DNA of 64,000 nucleotides from Carnegiea gigantea (taxonomy: Eukaryota; Streptophyta; Magnoliopsida; Caryophyllales; Cactaceae). The translations under genes were made by a program, and so were the position numbers. The notes below the pieces were generated by a model. The model saw nothing but the letters and a program-made list of their open reading frames with translations, ran no database searches and had not been told where the DNA came from. The stretch is from NCBI GenBank assembly GCA_029747015.1, contig JAKOGI010000026.1, forward strand, positions 687,317 through 751,316. The letters are read 5' to 3'. Shown here piece by piece: positions 11,469 to 23,695 of the stretch; position 1 is the stretch's first letter, and the number at the start of each line of letters is the position of its first letter.

Positions 11469-14400
11469 TTATGTCATCCTGAGGCAACAAAGACCCTCGG
11501 TTTCCCGCCTGACGTGCCTGGATTGGCTCTGGCTTCTCACCGGGTGAAGCTGGGATGATAACTGAAGCAAATCAATGGTGCCTTCATCTTCGCGTGATAA
11601 TTGATCCTTGAGATTCATGAATTCACAACCTTGGAGAACCCCAGCTCCACTAGCAGACCTGACAGGATCCCCATATGGAGAACACCGGTTCTCAACTCCA
11701 AAGGCTTTCTCAGAGATTTCACTCATACTATAGCGGGGGCTGCTGCTCAGAGGAGACTGAGATGACAGAAGAGAGAGAGCACATCCGGAATCTGATGTCT
11801 CTACTAAAGCTGGAACGGTTGAGGCCGAATAAAAAAGTGTCCCGTCTTCATTCATTAGGGAGTTGGTTTGGAACAAGGAATTTGAGACAATCCCTTGTGG
11901 GTTCTGATCGATGTCCTTGCTAAAATAATTCCCTAGCCCGGCGGTATTTCCATTATTCATAAGAGAAGGGTACCCTTTTGCTGGAATAAAGGAAGGCAAA
12001 GCAGATTTTTGATCAAGCTGTCCATTTACGCAAGCAGTTTTTGAAGTCTGACCACAGTTTGTTTCATCTCCGACCTTCACATGTGTGCCCCACTCATTTC
12101 GTCTGTGTTCCTCAATACGGTAAAAGCCATTCATTTCTTGCCAAACAAAAGACGTCGAAGTTGAGGACAGTGTACTCCCCGGAAACCAGCTGCCTTCAGA
12201 GCCTGCAGGACATTTAGATTGTATCAGAGGAACAAGGTGACTGCTAAAAGACGTCATGGTTTTGGTTGACTCGTACAGATCTACTTCCTTCAAGGCAAAG
12301 TACAGGACTAAAGAGGAATTTCTAGATATTGAACGAATTTAACGGCACCTAAAATTATGTTTGGCCTCACAAGGTATTGATGAATGACACAAATATGTCA
12401 CATAGTATATAGTATACATTTATCAAAACATGATGGAGAACTGAACCTAAAATACTTCTGCTCCTATTGAGACCCACCAACAACAAAACCCAAAAAAACA
12501 AAAAAAAAAAGCAAGAGAGGAGAGGATTGCAGAAAAGATCATTCAGGATTGCGCAGCTCGAAGATGAAGAATTACGAAGATCATCGAAGTAATTCTGAAC
12601 CATTGACCTTTCTCAAGCATAATTCTCAAAAGAACATGCGCCCCCCCCCCCCCCAAAAAAAACAAACCAAAAAAAAGAGCCAAAAAAGAGAGAAGAAAAA
12701 TTCTAAAACAGAGAAAATCCTAACTCTTTTCCGCAATTCTGAAGTAAGAAGAATATAGCCCTTCTGGATTAAAGAAAAATCACAGGTAAATTACTCCATG
12801 GTGCAGCTTGACATGTTTGTGGACCAGGAGTTATCGTAATCGTTGGCAATATTTCATAGAGAGAAGAATCAAAAATCTCGAATAATGGAAACATGTTTCC
12901 AAGAAAGTGCAAAAAACATGGAGCCATGACCAGGATACCCAGATATGTAACCACAGGCCATCCCAAATATTCATATGTGAGCCTAAGTAACAAGACAAAG
13001 AGTCAACTATCGTATAAATAGGACCACACTTACAAGGCAAAACTGGTACAAAATTTATGTAGAATATACAAATTTCTTATTGCTTCATCCAAGTGTGACA
13101 AAACTAGGAAAAGACCTATCAGAGTAAGCTTATATTACCAGCATAAGAATCACGCGATATCCCAGCTCCACTGCTATTAAAGCCTACTTGAGGTTTCCGC
13201 CTTCGTTCATTATGTCCTGCAAGGCGTTTACGACAGCTGCGCTTACCATTATCAAATTCAGCTACCAAATGGAACCTGAATAACCAAAAGCTAGTATCTG
13301 TTACATCAGCAGAAATGGCACGTCCAAATAATGAAATCTATCACACATTCCCTGTCCTCAGAAAAATTGTCTGTAAGGGCAAGGATTTCACAACACAGTA
13401 TTGACAAGAGGGTAACTGGTTGTCATTTTCTCACAAACAACAAGACTGGATCACAACAGAAAAGAAGGGCAAATGAAGCTGTTGAAATTCATATTCAAAC
13501 CCCGAGAGTTCCGCCAAGGAGGGGATGCGGCCAACTATAAAAGCCGTACCCATCCATTGCAGAGAGGTTGGTTCCATTAGACCAATACAAAAAACACCGT
13601 CTGTCTACTACGCCATGTAAAGGATCAAAGGAACTTGATGACAATTCAGAGAGGCATCTCTTTAGTTTGCTACAATGCAAGCTTATTTTTTTCCCTTCCC
13701 CAAGTTGGCTTTTTCAACTGTCCAAAATATGCCATGAGAAACATATATTGACTTGAAGAAAAAGGCAAGGGTGGAGGGAAATTTGTGAAAGAAAGCAAAG
13801 CATGTCCAATCCTTGTCCCTTTATTTCAGTGTTTGAACTCAAAATAGGGCCTAGATAGTAGATGCTGAAATAAATCTCGAAAACATAACAAGAAAACCAA
13901 CCTGCTACATTGCTGACAAAACCTCTGCTCAATGCCATTAACAATAACTTTAGAAGTCTTTGAGTGAGCTTCACAGACTCTATGCCTCTTGTAGTAGTCC
14001 TTCAGCGGGCTAAGATCTTTATTGCAGCCATAGACTTGGCAATATGCAGGCTGAGAACTCAAGTTGGTCACTCGAACTCTCTTAGCAGGTGTTGGAGACT
14101 CTGACGAAGATGAAACCGGGGCTGCTCGAGATGAATTTGAATTCGGTTTATTACCAAATCCACCCAACTTGAGATCAATTAGTGATGATTCTGGGATTTT
14201 TGAGTTCATAACCGAGTTGAAGGGTTTCGAACTTGACTCATCATCCTCAGAAATTGCATTAGAAGTAAACACACTAGGACTAATAATGCCTCCTACACTA
14301 ACATTAGAACTAAATGCATTCCTCACAGAATCATGGGGAAGCTGTGTTCTCAACATCTCAGCAAAACCCACTTCAGGATAGCCAACAGTTTGTTGACTTG

Positions 14401-14548
14401 GGATCAACATACTACTCTCACAGCTAATAGGGTCCTTGAATTCCCAAGCCATTAATGCATTCTTAGTTCTAGGGATTGAATCACAGGTTTCATTTGATAT
14501 ATAACCCTTGTCCAGAGAGTCAAAGCACCACGATTCCATCATAAGCAA
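11469..14548 (-). CDS. SPL: SBP-box transcription factor, SPL6-like, miR156 target (3 coding exons)
   Basis: Exons in coding order are 14548-13902, 13275-13139 and 12280-11469. The GT..AG introns keep frame, and the total of 1596 nt gives 531 aa. SPL proteins bind GTAC-core promoter motifs in the nucleus and control phase change, leaf and flower development. The SBP domain is complete. Zn1 is C170, C175, C192 and H195; Zn2 is C211, C214, H218 and C230. The nuclear localisation signal [17 protein letters not shown] (227-243) overlaps Zn2. The intron between C214-S-R and FHL is at the position conserved in the family. The N-terminus (MESWCF..., [11 protein letters not shown]) and C-terminus (GLCCLRMT) resemble SPL6 types. 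Translation could start at M1, M3 or M4 of MLMM. The third-exon acceptor was chosen because it keeps frame. Confidence 0.93.
11763..11782 (-). promoter_or_regulatory. miR156/157 target site in the SPL coding sequence
   Basis: The plus strand reads TGACAGAAGAGAGAGAGCAC, which is the mature miR156 sequence with one difference (A for U at position 14). The transcript therefore carries the classic site encoding ALSLLS (residues 172-177 of the exon-3 frame, 429-434 of the protein). miR156 is expected to cleave or repress this mRNA in juvenile tissue. Confidence 0.93.
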
Positions 14549-15045
14549 TATGATATCAAGGCACCAAAACCAAATATAGAGTTCTCAACAGAATCTAGCA
14601 ATTAATTGCCACTGCATGATATTCCTGCATGTCAAATTAAGCCTCAAATTCAACAATCAGAGCTTCAAAGAAAGTTCAAATTTGACAAACTGGAGAAAAC
14701 CTTACTGAAGAGCACCTCTATAATCAACAGACATTCAGACCCAGAATTCCTCAAATTGAAGCTGAAAACTCGTACCAAATCAAAATTAAGCAGAAACCCA
14801 TTAAAAGAAATGTAAAACCCAGAATGCCCAAATAGGATGAACTCCCATCAAACTTTCAGCCAGCAAAATTCCACCAGCAATGTACAGAAATGAGAGAGGG
14901 AGAGAGAGAAGGTGAGAGGAGTACCAGTAATACGTTGGAATGATGAAGCAAGCACATAAAAGAAAGGGGGCATAAACAAGAAGATTGTGGGGTTTTTTAT
15001 CTTTGATTTTCTTTCTTTCAAATCCTCTGAAGGTCTATGGATGAA
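14549..15045 (-). other. 5' UTR of the SPL gene, probably with an intron
   Basis: Lies between the start codon and the TATA box. A GA-rich tract at 14890-14925 and a possible donor (ACTG|GTACTC, near 14926) with possible acceptors (ATGCAG, near 14615-14625) suggest a leader intron. This is inference from splice-like words only. Confidence 0.4.
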
Positions 15046-15071
15046 CATTGTGACTGCCTCGTCCCTGCAGC

Positions 15072-15079
15072 TTTTTATA
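15072..15079 (-). promoter_or_regulatory. TATA box of the SPL gene
   Basis: TATAAAAA on the minus strand, about 520 bp upstream of the start codon, with the leader beginning about 30 bp further on. Confidence 0.55.
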
Positions 15080-15920
15080 GACAGAATTGGAGAGTGGGTT
15101 GAGGTTGATAGTGCTTAACTGCTTACTCATCTGGGAGGAGTTGTTTTCACAGTTTAATGTTAAGCAAATACTACCAATTATTGCCCAGAAATTGTGGCCT
15201 TCTTTGGATGCTGGTTAGAAAGGTCAATTTTTGTCAGAGACTCGCATTAAAGAGAAAAAGAAATAGATAGAGACAAAAACTGTGTCCATATTCAACAAAG
15301 ACACCTGGGAAGAACTCTCCCACATACATAATTCACATAAATGAAATATGTTTAATATGTGTAGTGGGGCAAGGGAGTTCGACGTAAACCCTTTGATGTA
15401 GAATCTCTGGCATATGGTTACAACATGTCATTCTAAGCTAATCCCTCTGTGAAATATACAGCTGAAATTTTTTGTATCCTTAGATCTTTTGCAAAGGCTG
15501 CATTCTTAAACTTAATCATAATATTGTTAACAGAACTAGTAATTTTTACATAGCAGCTCAAGTTTATTGAAAGAAACAGAGATAGGCACATCACTCCAAA
15601 AAGAAAAATTAAATTGCTACTTTCATTTCAGTTGTGAGATATTAACATTCTGAAAAGATTAAGTGAACGATAACAATAATTCTAAATACCACCAACTGAA
15701 ATGTTAACATTGTTTAGATGTTGATTCAACGTAGTTCTTTTTAAAGGTAAACTCTCACATATGAATGAACCAATTTAAAAAATGGCTACCTTATGAGTAT
15801 GAATTTTTTTTTTTTTTTTTTTATATAGATATCATTCACATAAACACTACATATTATTACTATTACTAGAGATCATCATTTATCGAAAATAAAAACTAAA
15901 ATAAGTATTTTTTGTTCAAT
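15080..15920. other. SPL promoter region and intergenic sequence
   Basis: No gene is seen. It contains a T19 run (15808-15826). Upstream promoter elements of the SPL gene are expected here but none was identified with confidence. Confidence 0.5.
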
Positions 15921-15923
15921 TAA

Positions 15924-16166
15924 AGTCCTGTTCTTTTTGTTGGTAAATCCTAAATTATCAATTTCAACCCACTTCACGAATTTCAATAAAAAAATAATAA
16001 CATCAACCAACTTCTATCAACTTCAACCCATTATTTTAACCAACTTCTACTTACGTTATATAAAACATATACCAATTTCAGCACAAAAAAAAATACATAT
16101 TTCAACCCACTTTAACTAATTTCATCCATTTCTCAACTCCTATTTCCCAACGGAAATAAGAGGCCC
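15924..16166. mobile_element. Tourist-like (PIF/Harbinger) MITE
   Basis: The left end AGTCCTGTTCTTTTTGTTGG and the right end, inverted, GGGCCTCTTATTTCCGTTGG are terminal inverted repeats. A TAA target duplication lies on both sides (15921-15923 and 16167-16169). The internal sequence is a loose repetition of TTTCAACCCACTT-like words. It is the same family as 46017-46372. Non-coding. Confidence 0.7.
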
Positions 16167-16571
16167 TAAGTCACTAAACCCTAATTGAAAAGGTGTTATC
16201 AAATAGGATACGTAAAGAAGTTTTCTTTATGTTGAAATCCATAATCAATTCAACACATTGTTGTGTGATTAGACATGTCCATAGCCTACAATATGTTGTT
16301 GATGCATTATGAGTTCCCTCAAAAAGTAAAAAGCTTCATTATGTCTCAAAACCAAGGGAAAAGCAAACACAAGCTGCAGCATCCAAGTGGCAAAAAGGGC
16401 CAAAAGTTTTACATTCATTAATAAAACCCCTCATTGCTATCATGATTGAAGGGAGTTCCTTCTTTGATGGAACTTCCTCTCTTGCATTGTTCTTTTGAGC
16501 CTGCTTTTCTTTCCTTTGTACTATGTTTTACATATATTAGTGAACCTTAACCTCTTTGCTTTTTCATTTTC

Positions 16572-16596
16572 GAAAGGGAAAGGGAAAGGGAAAGGA
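16572..16596. repeat. GGGAAA hexamer microsatellite
   Basis: About four units of GGGAAA. It is a short simple repeat with no other significance seen. Confidence 0.8.
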
Positions 16597-17203
16597 AAAT
16601 TTAATTTTATTAGTGTACGGTGGTATGACATCTGCCATAAAAAAATATCTAATTTTACTACTATATATTATAAACGCTTATATGTAAGATAAACGTTTCA
16701 AATTCAACTTGATACATCTATTTTTATAGAAAGTTCAGTGTTCGTTATTTATTTTGAATTATTATTCTATAGTCACCCAATTTCACGACGAAATCTAAAA
16801 AATTTGGGCTAGATATTTCAACATAAACGGTGTCGTATCATGTTGCACTTTTCAAGTTGCATGCAAGCAAAATACAAATCGATTAATTGCATCTTGTGAA
16901 ATTGATAAGCTGAATGGACAAAATCAATTCCACTGAAAAAAGGTTTGACGAAAACATCTATGGAGAAAGGACGAATTGCTCATATGGAATTACTGAATAT
17001 ATGTGCAAATATATACCTGCATACCCATCCTTCCAGAGGGGAATATTGTCTTCTTCCGTGAAGGTTTTTCCCCCTTTTCTTTTTCCCATGTGGGATACGT
17101 TTTAAAATCTTTAAACCCTGTTGTGCGTAAACTGTTTTATCTTCAATGGTAAATCATGTTATTCTAGAGGTTTTATATGCAAAATGTTGATTTTATGTAA
17201 TCA
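16597..17203. other. Intergenic sequence
   Basis: AT-rich with no recognised gene. The 63-codon ORF at 16914-17105 has no family resemblance that I can see. Confidence 0.5.
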
Positions 17204-17212
17204 TATTTTTAC

Positions 17213-17698
17213 GGAATATTGACATAAAATAATCCAAACTATAGGTTAACAGTGCAAGTAATCTGAACTATAAAATTTGTGCTATATATTCCAAATTAAA
17301 CTTCAAAACTATTTGCACGATAATACCCTTTTGTCAGAGATAAAATTATGCTGTTTTAAGTACTTAGTTTCATTTTAGCCTGTACGTTAAAAAAAAAAAA
17401 ATGAAAGACAAAACTTATCGATATGGGAAATATAAAATTAAGTATTTCAAATGATATCCTCGGTGAGGCTAAATATATAAAGTAATATGTCAAATGAATG
17501 AATTATATTAAAAAAAATCTAAAATTTTCATAACAAACTCAAAACTTGCCAATATCTTAGCCATGTAATCCAAGCCGTAATAGAATGGGTATGTACAGTG
17601 CAAATGTTCAAGAAGTTTGGTATATATTGCGCAAATTCTATATCTTGGATTATTTACACATTCACCTAATAGTTTGGATTATTTTAGAGAAAATTCCC
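17213..17698. mobile_element. Mutator-like MITE with long terminal inverted repeats
   Basis: The left arm contains AAAATAATCCAAACTAT..GGT; the right arm, read on the minus strand, repeats it (AAAATAATCCAAACTATTAGG). The arms remain alignable for about 110-120 bp, through AATTTG.GC.ATATAT.CCAAA. Flanking 9-mers TATTTTTAC (17204-17212) and TATTTTTAA (17699-17707) match at 8 of 9 positions. Long arms and a 9-bp duplication are features of Mutator-like elements. There is no transposase. Confidence 0.72.
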
Positions 17699-18067
17699 TA
17701 TTTTTAAATGAAATAAGTTACCAAATGCCAAGATACTTTTAAAACATGTAGATTGAGAATTACTTTTCAATAGTACTTTGGAAATTCAACTATTTGGCTT
17801 ATAAACATAAATCTCATTAAGTTCATATAAAAATATTCAATGAATAAAATTTAGACAAACATCATTCACATATCCAATATAATGCACATACTCAACTTTG
17901 TGTATTCGATATATATTTTTTTTCCTGAAATTGTGCATTCAATATTTGATTATATACAAGGTTAGATTAGAATACAATGATACAGATTTTGACCTTACTC
18001 TTTTCAATTTTCTAATTATCTTTTATATAGCTCATTTTAACTTCTTCCTAATTCTTTCACTAACTAC

Positions 18068-18883
18068 TAGGGGTGAGTGGGACCAGATACCCGATTGAAA
18101 TTTTAGGAACTGGAACTGGGTCCTAAAATTTGGAACCGGTCCTGGACCCAGTTGGAATCGGGTCCTAGGATTTGGACCCGGTTCCTAAGTATTTTTTTTT
18201 TTTGGGTTCTCATTTTTCCCCTAAAAAAGGAAGAGTGATGGATTGAAAAAAGTTGAGAACTTATATCTGAAGCCAAATTTCGAAAACCAAATTATAAAGC
18301 TAAATTAAATACGAAATAAGCAGTAAAGAAGATTCACGTACTTTAAACTAAACTCACAGAATTGGAGATAATGCTAATCAGAAACCCACAAATCAAGATT
18401 ACAAAACAAACAAGAAACCTAAAAATTATTTTATTTCACTTAAAATAGAGAGAGAAACAAAGGGAAATTATCAAAATAATACAAAAACAAATATGTAGTA
18501 AACACCAAGGCTCATGAGGAGAAGAGCTTGAAGGAAGAAATTCTTGGCAGTTGACATACATAAAAAGTAAGTTGGAAATTAATTGAAAGCATAAAAGACA
18601 AATGGTTAAATTGGGAGTTAGGTCTCGATACAAAAGATATATCACTTGCAGAAAAAAGATTTACTTTTTATATTTTGTCATCAAAATTTTTAAATTTTAA
18701 CTGGGTACTGGATTCGGGTGCAGGTCTAAATTTTTAAGACCCGGCACCAGACTTGGTTGTAACCGACTCCGAAATTTTAGAACCGATCCCAGAACCGATC
18801 TAATTGGATCTAGATCTGTACCTACCGAATCTACACCGATTTTGAATCCAAAATTGAGTACCTAATTTTTTTGCTCACCCCTG
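18068..18883. mobile_element. hAT-type MITE (GGGGTGAG ends)
   Basis: The left end is TAGGGGTGAGTGGGACC and the right end, inverted, CAGGGGTGAGCAAAAAAATT. Flanks CTAACTAC and ATAACTAT share six central bases, fitting an aged 8-bp hAT duplication. Subterminal words such as GGACCCGGTTCC and GGGTCCTAAAATTT occur in both halves. The minus-strand ORF at 18436-18645 is not recognisable. Confidence 0.65.
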
Positions 18884-19279
18884 ATAACTATTTCCAATTT
18901 CTACTTATTTTTCCGAAAGTCCTCCCGCTTTCGCCTGAAAAAATCAGACCTTTTATGAAGTAATTTTTTCCCCCGATGTATATATGCATTGTGTACATAG
19001 GAGGCCATCGTGAGAACATCACATGGATGTCGGCTGGGCATATAATTCATGGCCCTACTTGAAAATTGAAATTAATAATAAATACAAATTGTAATCTATC
19101 CTGATAAAATAGACAACCACTCATGATATAAGACCCAATGGTCCTCTATATATGGTTGAGCACCTAAACCATTTTACTTTTTTCCCCAGTTTTGTCTTCT
19201 TATTGTTATTGTTATGTCTAGGTTCATCAGAACCTTAAATTGATGGAGAAGTTTTACATCCATAATGTGCTATGAGAGT

Positions 19280-19970
19280 CAGGGGTGGCAATGGGCGGTA
19301 CGGGGCGGGTTTAGTCATACCCTCACTCATACTCATTTTCAAAATTAATATCCATATTTATACCCATATTCATAGGGTATTATAAAATTATACCCACACT
19401 CATATCCATTAGGTATAGCACGTATGCGAATTTTGTTTGGATACATATAAAACAAAATAAATTAAACCCATTTTATACCCATATTCAACATCAAATAGCC
19501 AATATGTCACATGAACATCAAGTTTCAAACAAAATATCATATCCACCAAATCCAACAAAAAGTTTCCAAATTCAAGCAAACAATAAACACTCGATAGTTA
19601 CAGTTTTTCTAACAAAATGTCCCACCTGAATCTTGAATATAATACAACTTAAGCCAAATAGCAAAATATCTAAGTCCAAGCAACAAATTAGAACTTTGAA
19701 TAAATCGGTACGGATTTTATATGGGGAGTATATGGGGCGGGTACAAATTGGGTATTGATAAAATGGGTACAAAGTGGGTATGGGACGGGTAGGAGCTATA
19801 CCTATATCCATACCAATAGCCATACCCATAGCCATACCCGTTTTAGTAATACATGCTCCATACCCATTTTTTGTCATTTTCCATGCCCATATTCATACCC
19901 GTTGGTGCGGATTTCGTGGATTTTAAGTGGGTGCAGGTTTTTTTTTTTTTTTTTTTTTTGGCGAGCCCTA
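19280..19970. mobile_element. hAT-type MITE (CAGGGGTGGCAA end)
   Basis: It starts CAGGGGTGGCAATGGGC, a very common plant hAT end, and finishes GGCGAGCCCTA (inverted TAGGGCTCGCC). TATGAGAG precedes it and TATGAGAA follows, offset by one base, consistent with an 8-bp duplication. It is filled with variants of GGGTATGG / CATACCC subterminal repeats and has a T23 run near the right end. Non-coding. Confidence 0.65.
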
Positions 19971-20030
19971 TATGAGAAGTGATGCATGACTATCAAAATA
20001 TAAGTACAGTTAACCACATACGCCTGCTTG

Positions 20031-20058
20031 AGAGATGTGCATCATGTGAATTTGAAAA
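20031..20058. repeat. Left target-site duplication of the LINE
   Basis: AGAGATGTGCATCAT is repeated perfectly at 39196-39210 right after the LINE poly(A). The match continues as GTGAATTTGAAAA versus GTGGATTTGAAAA, after a 6-bp difference. Long variable duplications are typical of LINE insertion. Confidence 0.85.
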
Positions 20059-20243
20059 CTCTCCTCTTCGCAAGTGGTGACTCTAGGACCCCCTTGAAAC
20101 CCTAGCCCCTCGTATTCCCGGCGTGAGAACCCATCACCCTTGCTACCGTAGGGTTCAGGTCATCGCGTTTTGCTCTGGTTGTGAGCCCGGTCACCAACGC
20201 CTGTCTGGTTTGGGAGTAGTTGTAGTGATTCTCTTTATTAGCA

Positions 20244-21226
20244 ATGGAGGCCGATTTTCTGGATGATTGGAAACGCCTAAGCCTCCTCAAGGTTGAAGAC
20301 GAAGTGATCGGATTTGAGGCTGATGAGACCAAAGATGTCAAGGCCCAGGTCTCGCTTTGCTTAGTCAGAAAACTCAACACAACAGGTTCCTTCAACCCAG
20401 AGGCCCTGAAACAGACAATGAAGAATATCTAGAGGCCTTCTTAGGGACTTATCGTGACTGATTTGGACCAAAATTTGTTTGCTTTCCAGTTTTTCTCCAT
20501 AGGAGATAAGGAGTGCATACTCGAGGGAGGACCTTGGCATTCAACGGACACATCTTGCTATTAAAAGAACTCGACCCGAATGTATAGCCATCGAAGATTG
20601 AGTTTACTACGACACGATTTTGGATGAAAATTTATGACATGCTAATGAGCATGAGAAATCGAAAGTTTGTTGAACACTTAGGCAACAAGATTGATGCATT
20701 TGTGGAAGTGGACCAGTTGGATATGCTCATTCCATCAAAAGCCCTAAAGCTATGGATAGACTGTAATCTCCATAAGCCGATATGCCAAGGCCTTATGCTC
20801 AAGGTGAATGGTGAATCAACTTGGCTTAAAATCAAGTACCTAAAACTCCCGAATTTCTGCTATGCATGGACACATCTACAAAAGATGTGAAACTACGATG
20901 TTAGCACTCCGGAATCCAAACTGCAATATGGCCCATGGATTTGTGCTTTTCCCATCAAAAAGAAAGCCAAACAATTGTAAAAAGAAATTTTGCAAGAAGG
21001 GCAGCGACTCCTAAGGCTTCGGGACCCCAACAATGGACTTAAAGCCAAGATGAAACTGAATTTCACTAATGGCTCCCCCTCGGCGATGAATATCGATCAT
21101 GTCCCTATCACTGTGACTGGTGAGATGGTAAAGAGGAAGAGGACACCCTTACTGATCTCACGTCACAAGAGACCAAGATACGAGCAGTGGAGAAATCACA
21201 TGACAAAAATTGTCCCGAAGAACTAG
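20244..21226 (+). pseudogene. LINE ORF1 (gag-like, DUF4283 type), decayed
   Basis: It starts MEADFLDDWKRLSL. After stops and frame changes, an open stretch (20624-20890) gives FVEHLGNKIDAFVEVDQ and KALKLWIDCNLHKPICQGL, the pattern of plant LINE ORF1 proteins that package the RNA. The expected C-terminal CCHC knuckle has decayed to FCYAWTHLQKM followed by a stop. At least four disruptions are visible, so no protein is expected. Confidence 0.7.
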
Positions 21227-21339
21227 TGGCGGAGGTTGCCTCCCAACCCCGCCGAGCCAAATGAGTATCTTGTGCTTGTAATGCTAAGGTCTTGGCAAGC
21301 CCCGAGCAGTCGACAACCTCTGCATATATTCAAAGGTGC

Positions 21340-23695
21340 AAAGCCTAGCTTAGTCTTTCTCTCCGAGACCTAGCTGACTTGCATGGAGATACGATGAGTG
21401 ATGGATCATTTACCCGACTACGATGGTGTTTTCATAGATTGTCGAGGCCGTTCTGGTGGCCTTGCTATGCTCTGGACGAAAACTACCAACATCAAGTTCC
21501 TTTCTAGTGCGGTCAATCACACTGACGTCACAGTTAAATGAGGAACAAACACAGACAAGTGGCAATTTATGGGGTTGTATGGATTCCCGGAGAAAGAAAA
21601 TAAGCTTAAGACTTGTGATCTACTCCTTGACTTGAAGCAGCACTCATGACTGCCTTGACTGGTGGGGGGCGACTTCACCAAAATCCTCTTCAACTATGAG
21701 AAAATGAGAGGCCAAATGAAACCTGAAGGAATCTTGGACACCTTCCGTGAGACATTGGAAATGTGCGACCTTTTTGACCTGGGATTCTCCGGCCATGATT
21801 TCACCTGGTGGAACCGTCAAGATGGAGCTGACTCCGTAGAAGAAAGGCTCGATCGATTTTGCACGGATTCAGAGGGGAATGCCCGGTTCCCAAACGCTAA
21901 GGGTCATCCGCGTCAACGACGACTTCTCGGATCACCTTCCCATTATTCTCAAAGCCTTTGAGAGTAACAATCAGAGGAAAAAAGCGAAAAGAAAGAGATT
22001 CGAAAATCTTTGGGCACTTGACGACAGATGCGAAGAGGTGATTAATATGGTGTGGCGACATGAGGTCATGGACCTTGACCCAACGTCCCGTTTCATGAGT
22101 AAGGTCAAACATTGCATGGATGAACTAAGTGAATGGAGCCATACGACCTTTGGCCTTATCCAATCCACACTAAACCGATGGTGCGATAAATTCAAAGAAA
22201 CATCGGATGCTATCGAGAGGTGAGCCATTTTCAAAGAAATTACTGATCTAAGGAAAAAGGAGGAAGTCTTTTGGTGGCAAAGATCCCGAACCGATTTTCT
22301 CAGATTCGGAGACCGTAACTCAAGTTGGTTCCATCAAAAAGCTTCTGCGCGCCGCCGGGCTAACCATATTTTAGAACTTAAAGATGCGGTTGGAAACATT
22401 TGCTCCAATCCGAACGAAGTGGAGGGAATCGTGGTCGACCTTTTTCAAACCCTTTTCACGACAGAGGGGCCCAGCAACATCGATCTTGTGTTAGACAAAG
22501 TACAACCCAAAGTCTCTGCCGATATTAACGAGCAACTTTGTCAACCCTATGCACCTAAAGAAGTCTATAAACCTTTATCTCTAATGCACCCTAGGAAAGC
22601 CCCAGGGCCGAACAGTTTGAACCCCTATTTTCTCCAGAAGTTTTGGCCAATTGTGGGTGAAGACCTTACTCAAGCAGCTCTGAACATTCTTAATGGAGAT
22701 GTCTTCCCACAAGCTTTCAACCACACACATGTCGTTTTGATTCCAAAAAAGCATGCCCCAAATGATATAGCGGATTTTAGAGCTATTAGCCTATGTAATG
22801 TGATCTACAATCTTGTTACGAAAGTCATTACTAATAGACTAAAGGTTCATCTTCCTTACATTATCTCTGAGAACCAGAGTGCTTTTATCCCTGTTAGAAT
22901 GATTGCTGACAACATCCTGGTGGCCTTTGAAATTTTTCACGACATGCATATGAGACCCAGATCAAATGGAGATATGACACTCAAACTTGATATGACTAAG
23001 GCCTTCGATAGAGTCGAATGGCCCTTCCTGTGGGCCAATATGCTGAAAATGGGTTTTTGTGCCGATTCAGTCAACCTGGTAATGAAGTTTGTAGAGTCCG
23101 CTTCCTTCTCCTTTATCATTAATGAAGAACTTAGAGGATTCATCAAGCCTGCCAGAGGGATTAAATAAGGTGACCTCATCAGCCCCTACCTCTCTTCCTA
23201 TTTTGTACTGCGAGACTCTCCCACCTTCTCCATGATGCGACGCACAGAAGTGCATCAAAGGCTACCGTGTTTGTCATGAGGCACGCTTCATGTCACATCT
23301 TCTATTCACGGATGATTCAATCATTTTCTGCGTAGCTAATAAAGAGGAGGCGCATACCATAAAATGCCTTTTTGACCTTTATAAGACAGCATTGGGACAA
23401 AAAATCAATTTCTCTAAGTCTAATGTTCTGTTTAGGAAAGGCATTCCTCCCCAAAAGAAAGATGAGGTGCTCCTAACTTTGGACATCCGAGAGGTTCTTT
23501 CTTACGACAAGTACCTGGGCCTCCCCGTGAGATTTGGAAAGTCAAAAAAGAAGACCTTTGTGCCTATAAAAGACTGCATCTACAGCAAAATAAACGGATG
23601 GTTGGGTAAGAACTTATCTTGGGAGGGTAGGGAGGTGCTCGTAAAGGCGGCTGCCCAGGGCATTCCTACTTATGTGATGAACATATTTAAGCTCC
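21340..23695 (+). pseudogene. LINE ORF2 part 1: endonuclease and reverse transcriptase, decayed
   Basis: The apurinic-like endonuclease (about 21340-21960) retains PWLVGGDFTKIL and FSGHDFTWWNRQDG. The linker leads into reverse transcriptase, with PRKAPGPNSLNPYFLQKFW, FRAISLCNVIYNLVTKVI, LKLDMTKAFDRVEWPFL and the active-site LLFTDDSIIF, where the usual AD is TD. The element copies its RNA by nicking target DNA and priming on it. Frames change near 21890 and 23200, with stops at 22221, 23166 and elsewhere. The reading ends at GCTCC, where the solo LTR is inserted. Confidence 0.85.

Noticed and set aside
12634..12662. C15-A8 tract in SPL intron 2 as a functional element
   Set aside because: Simple homopolymer tract in an intron, prone to sequencing error; nothing ties it to a function.
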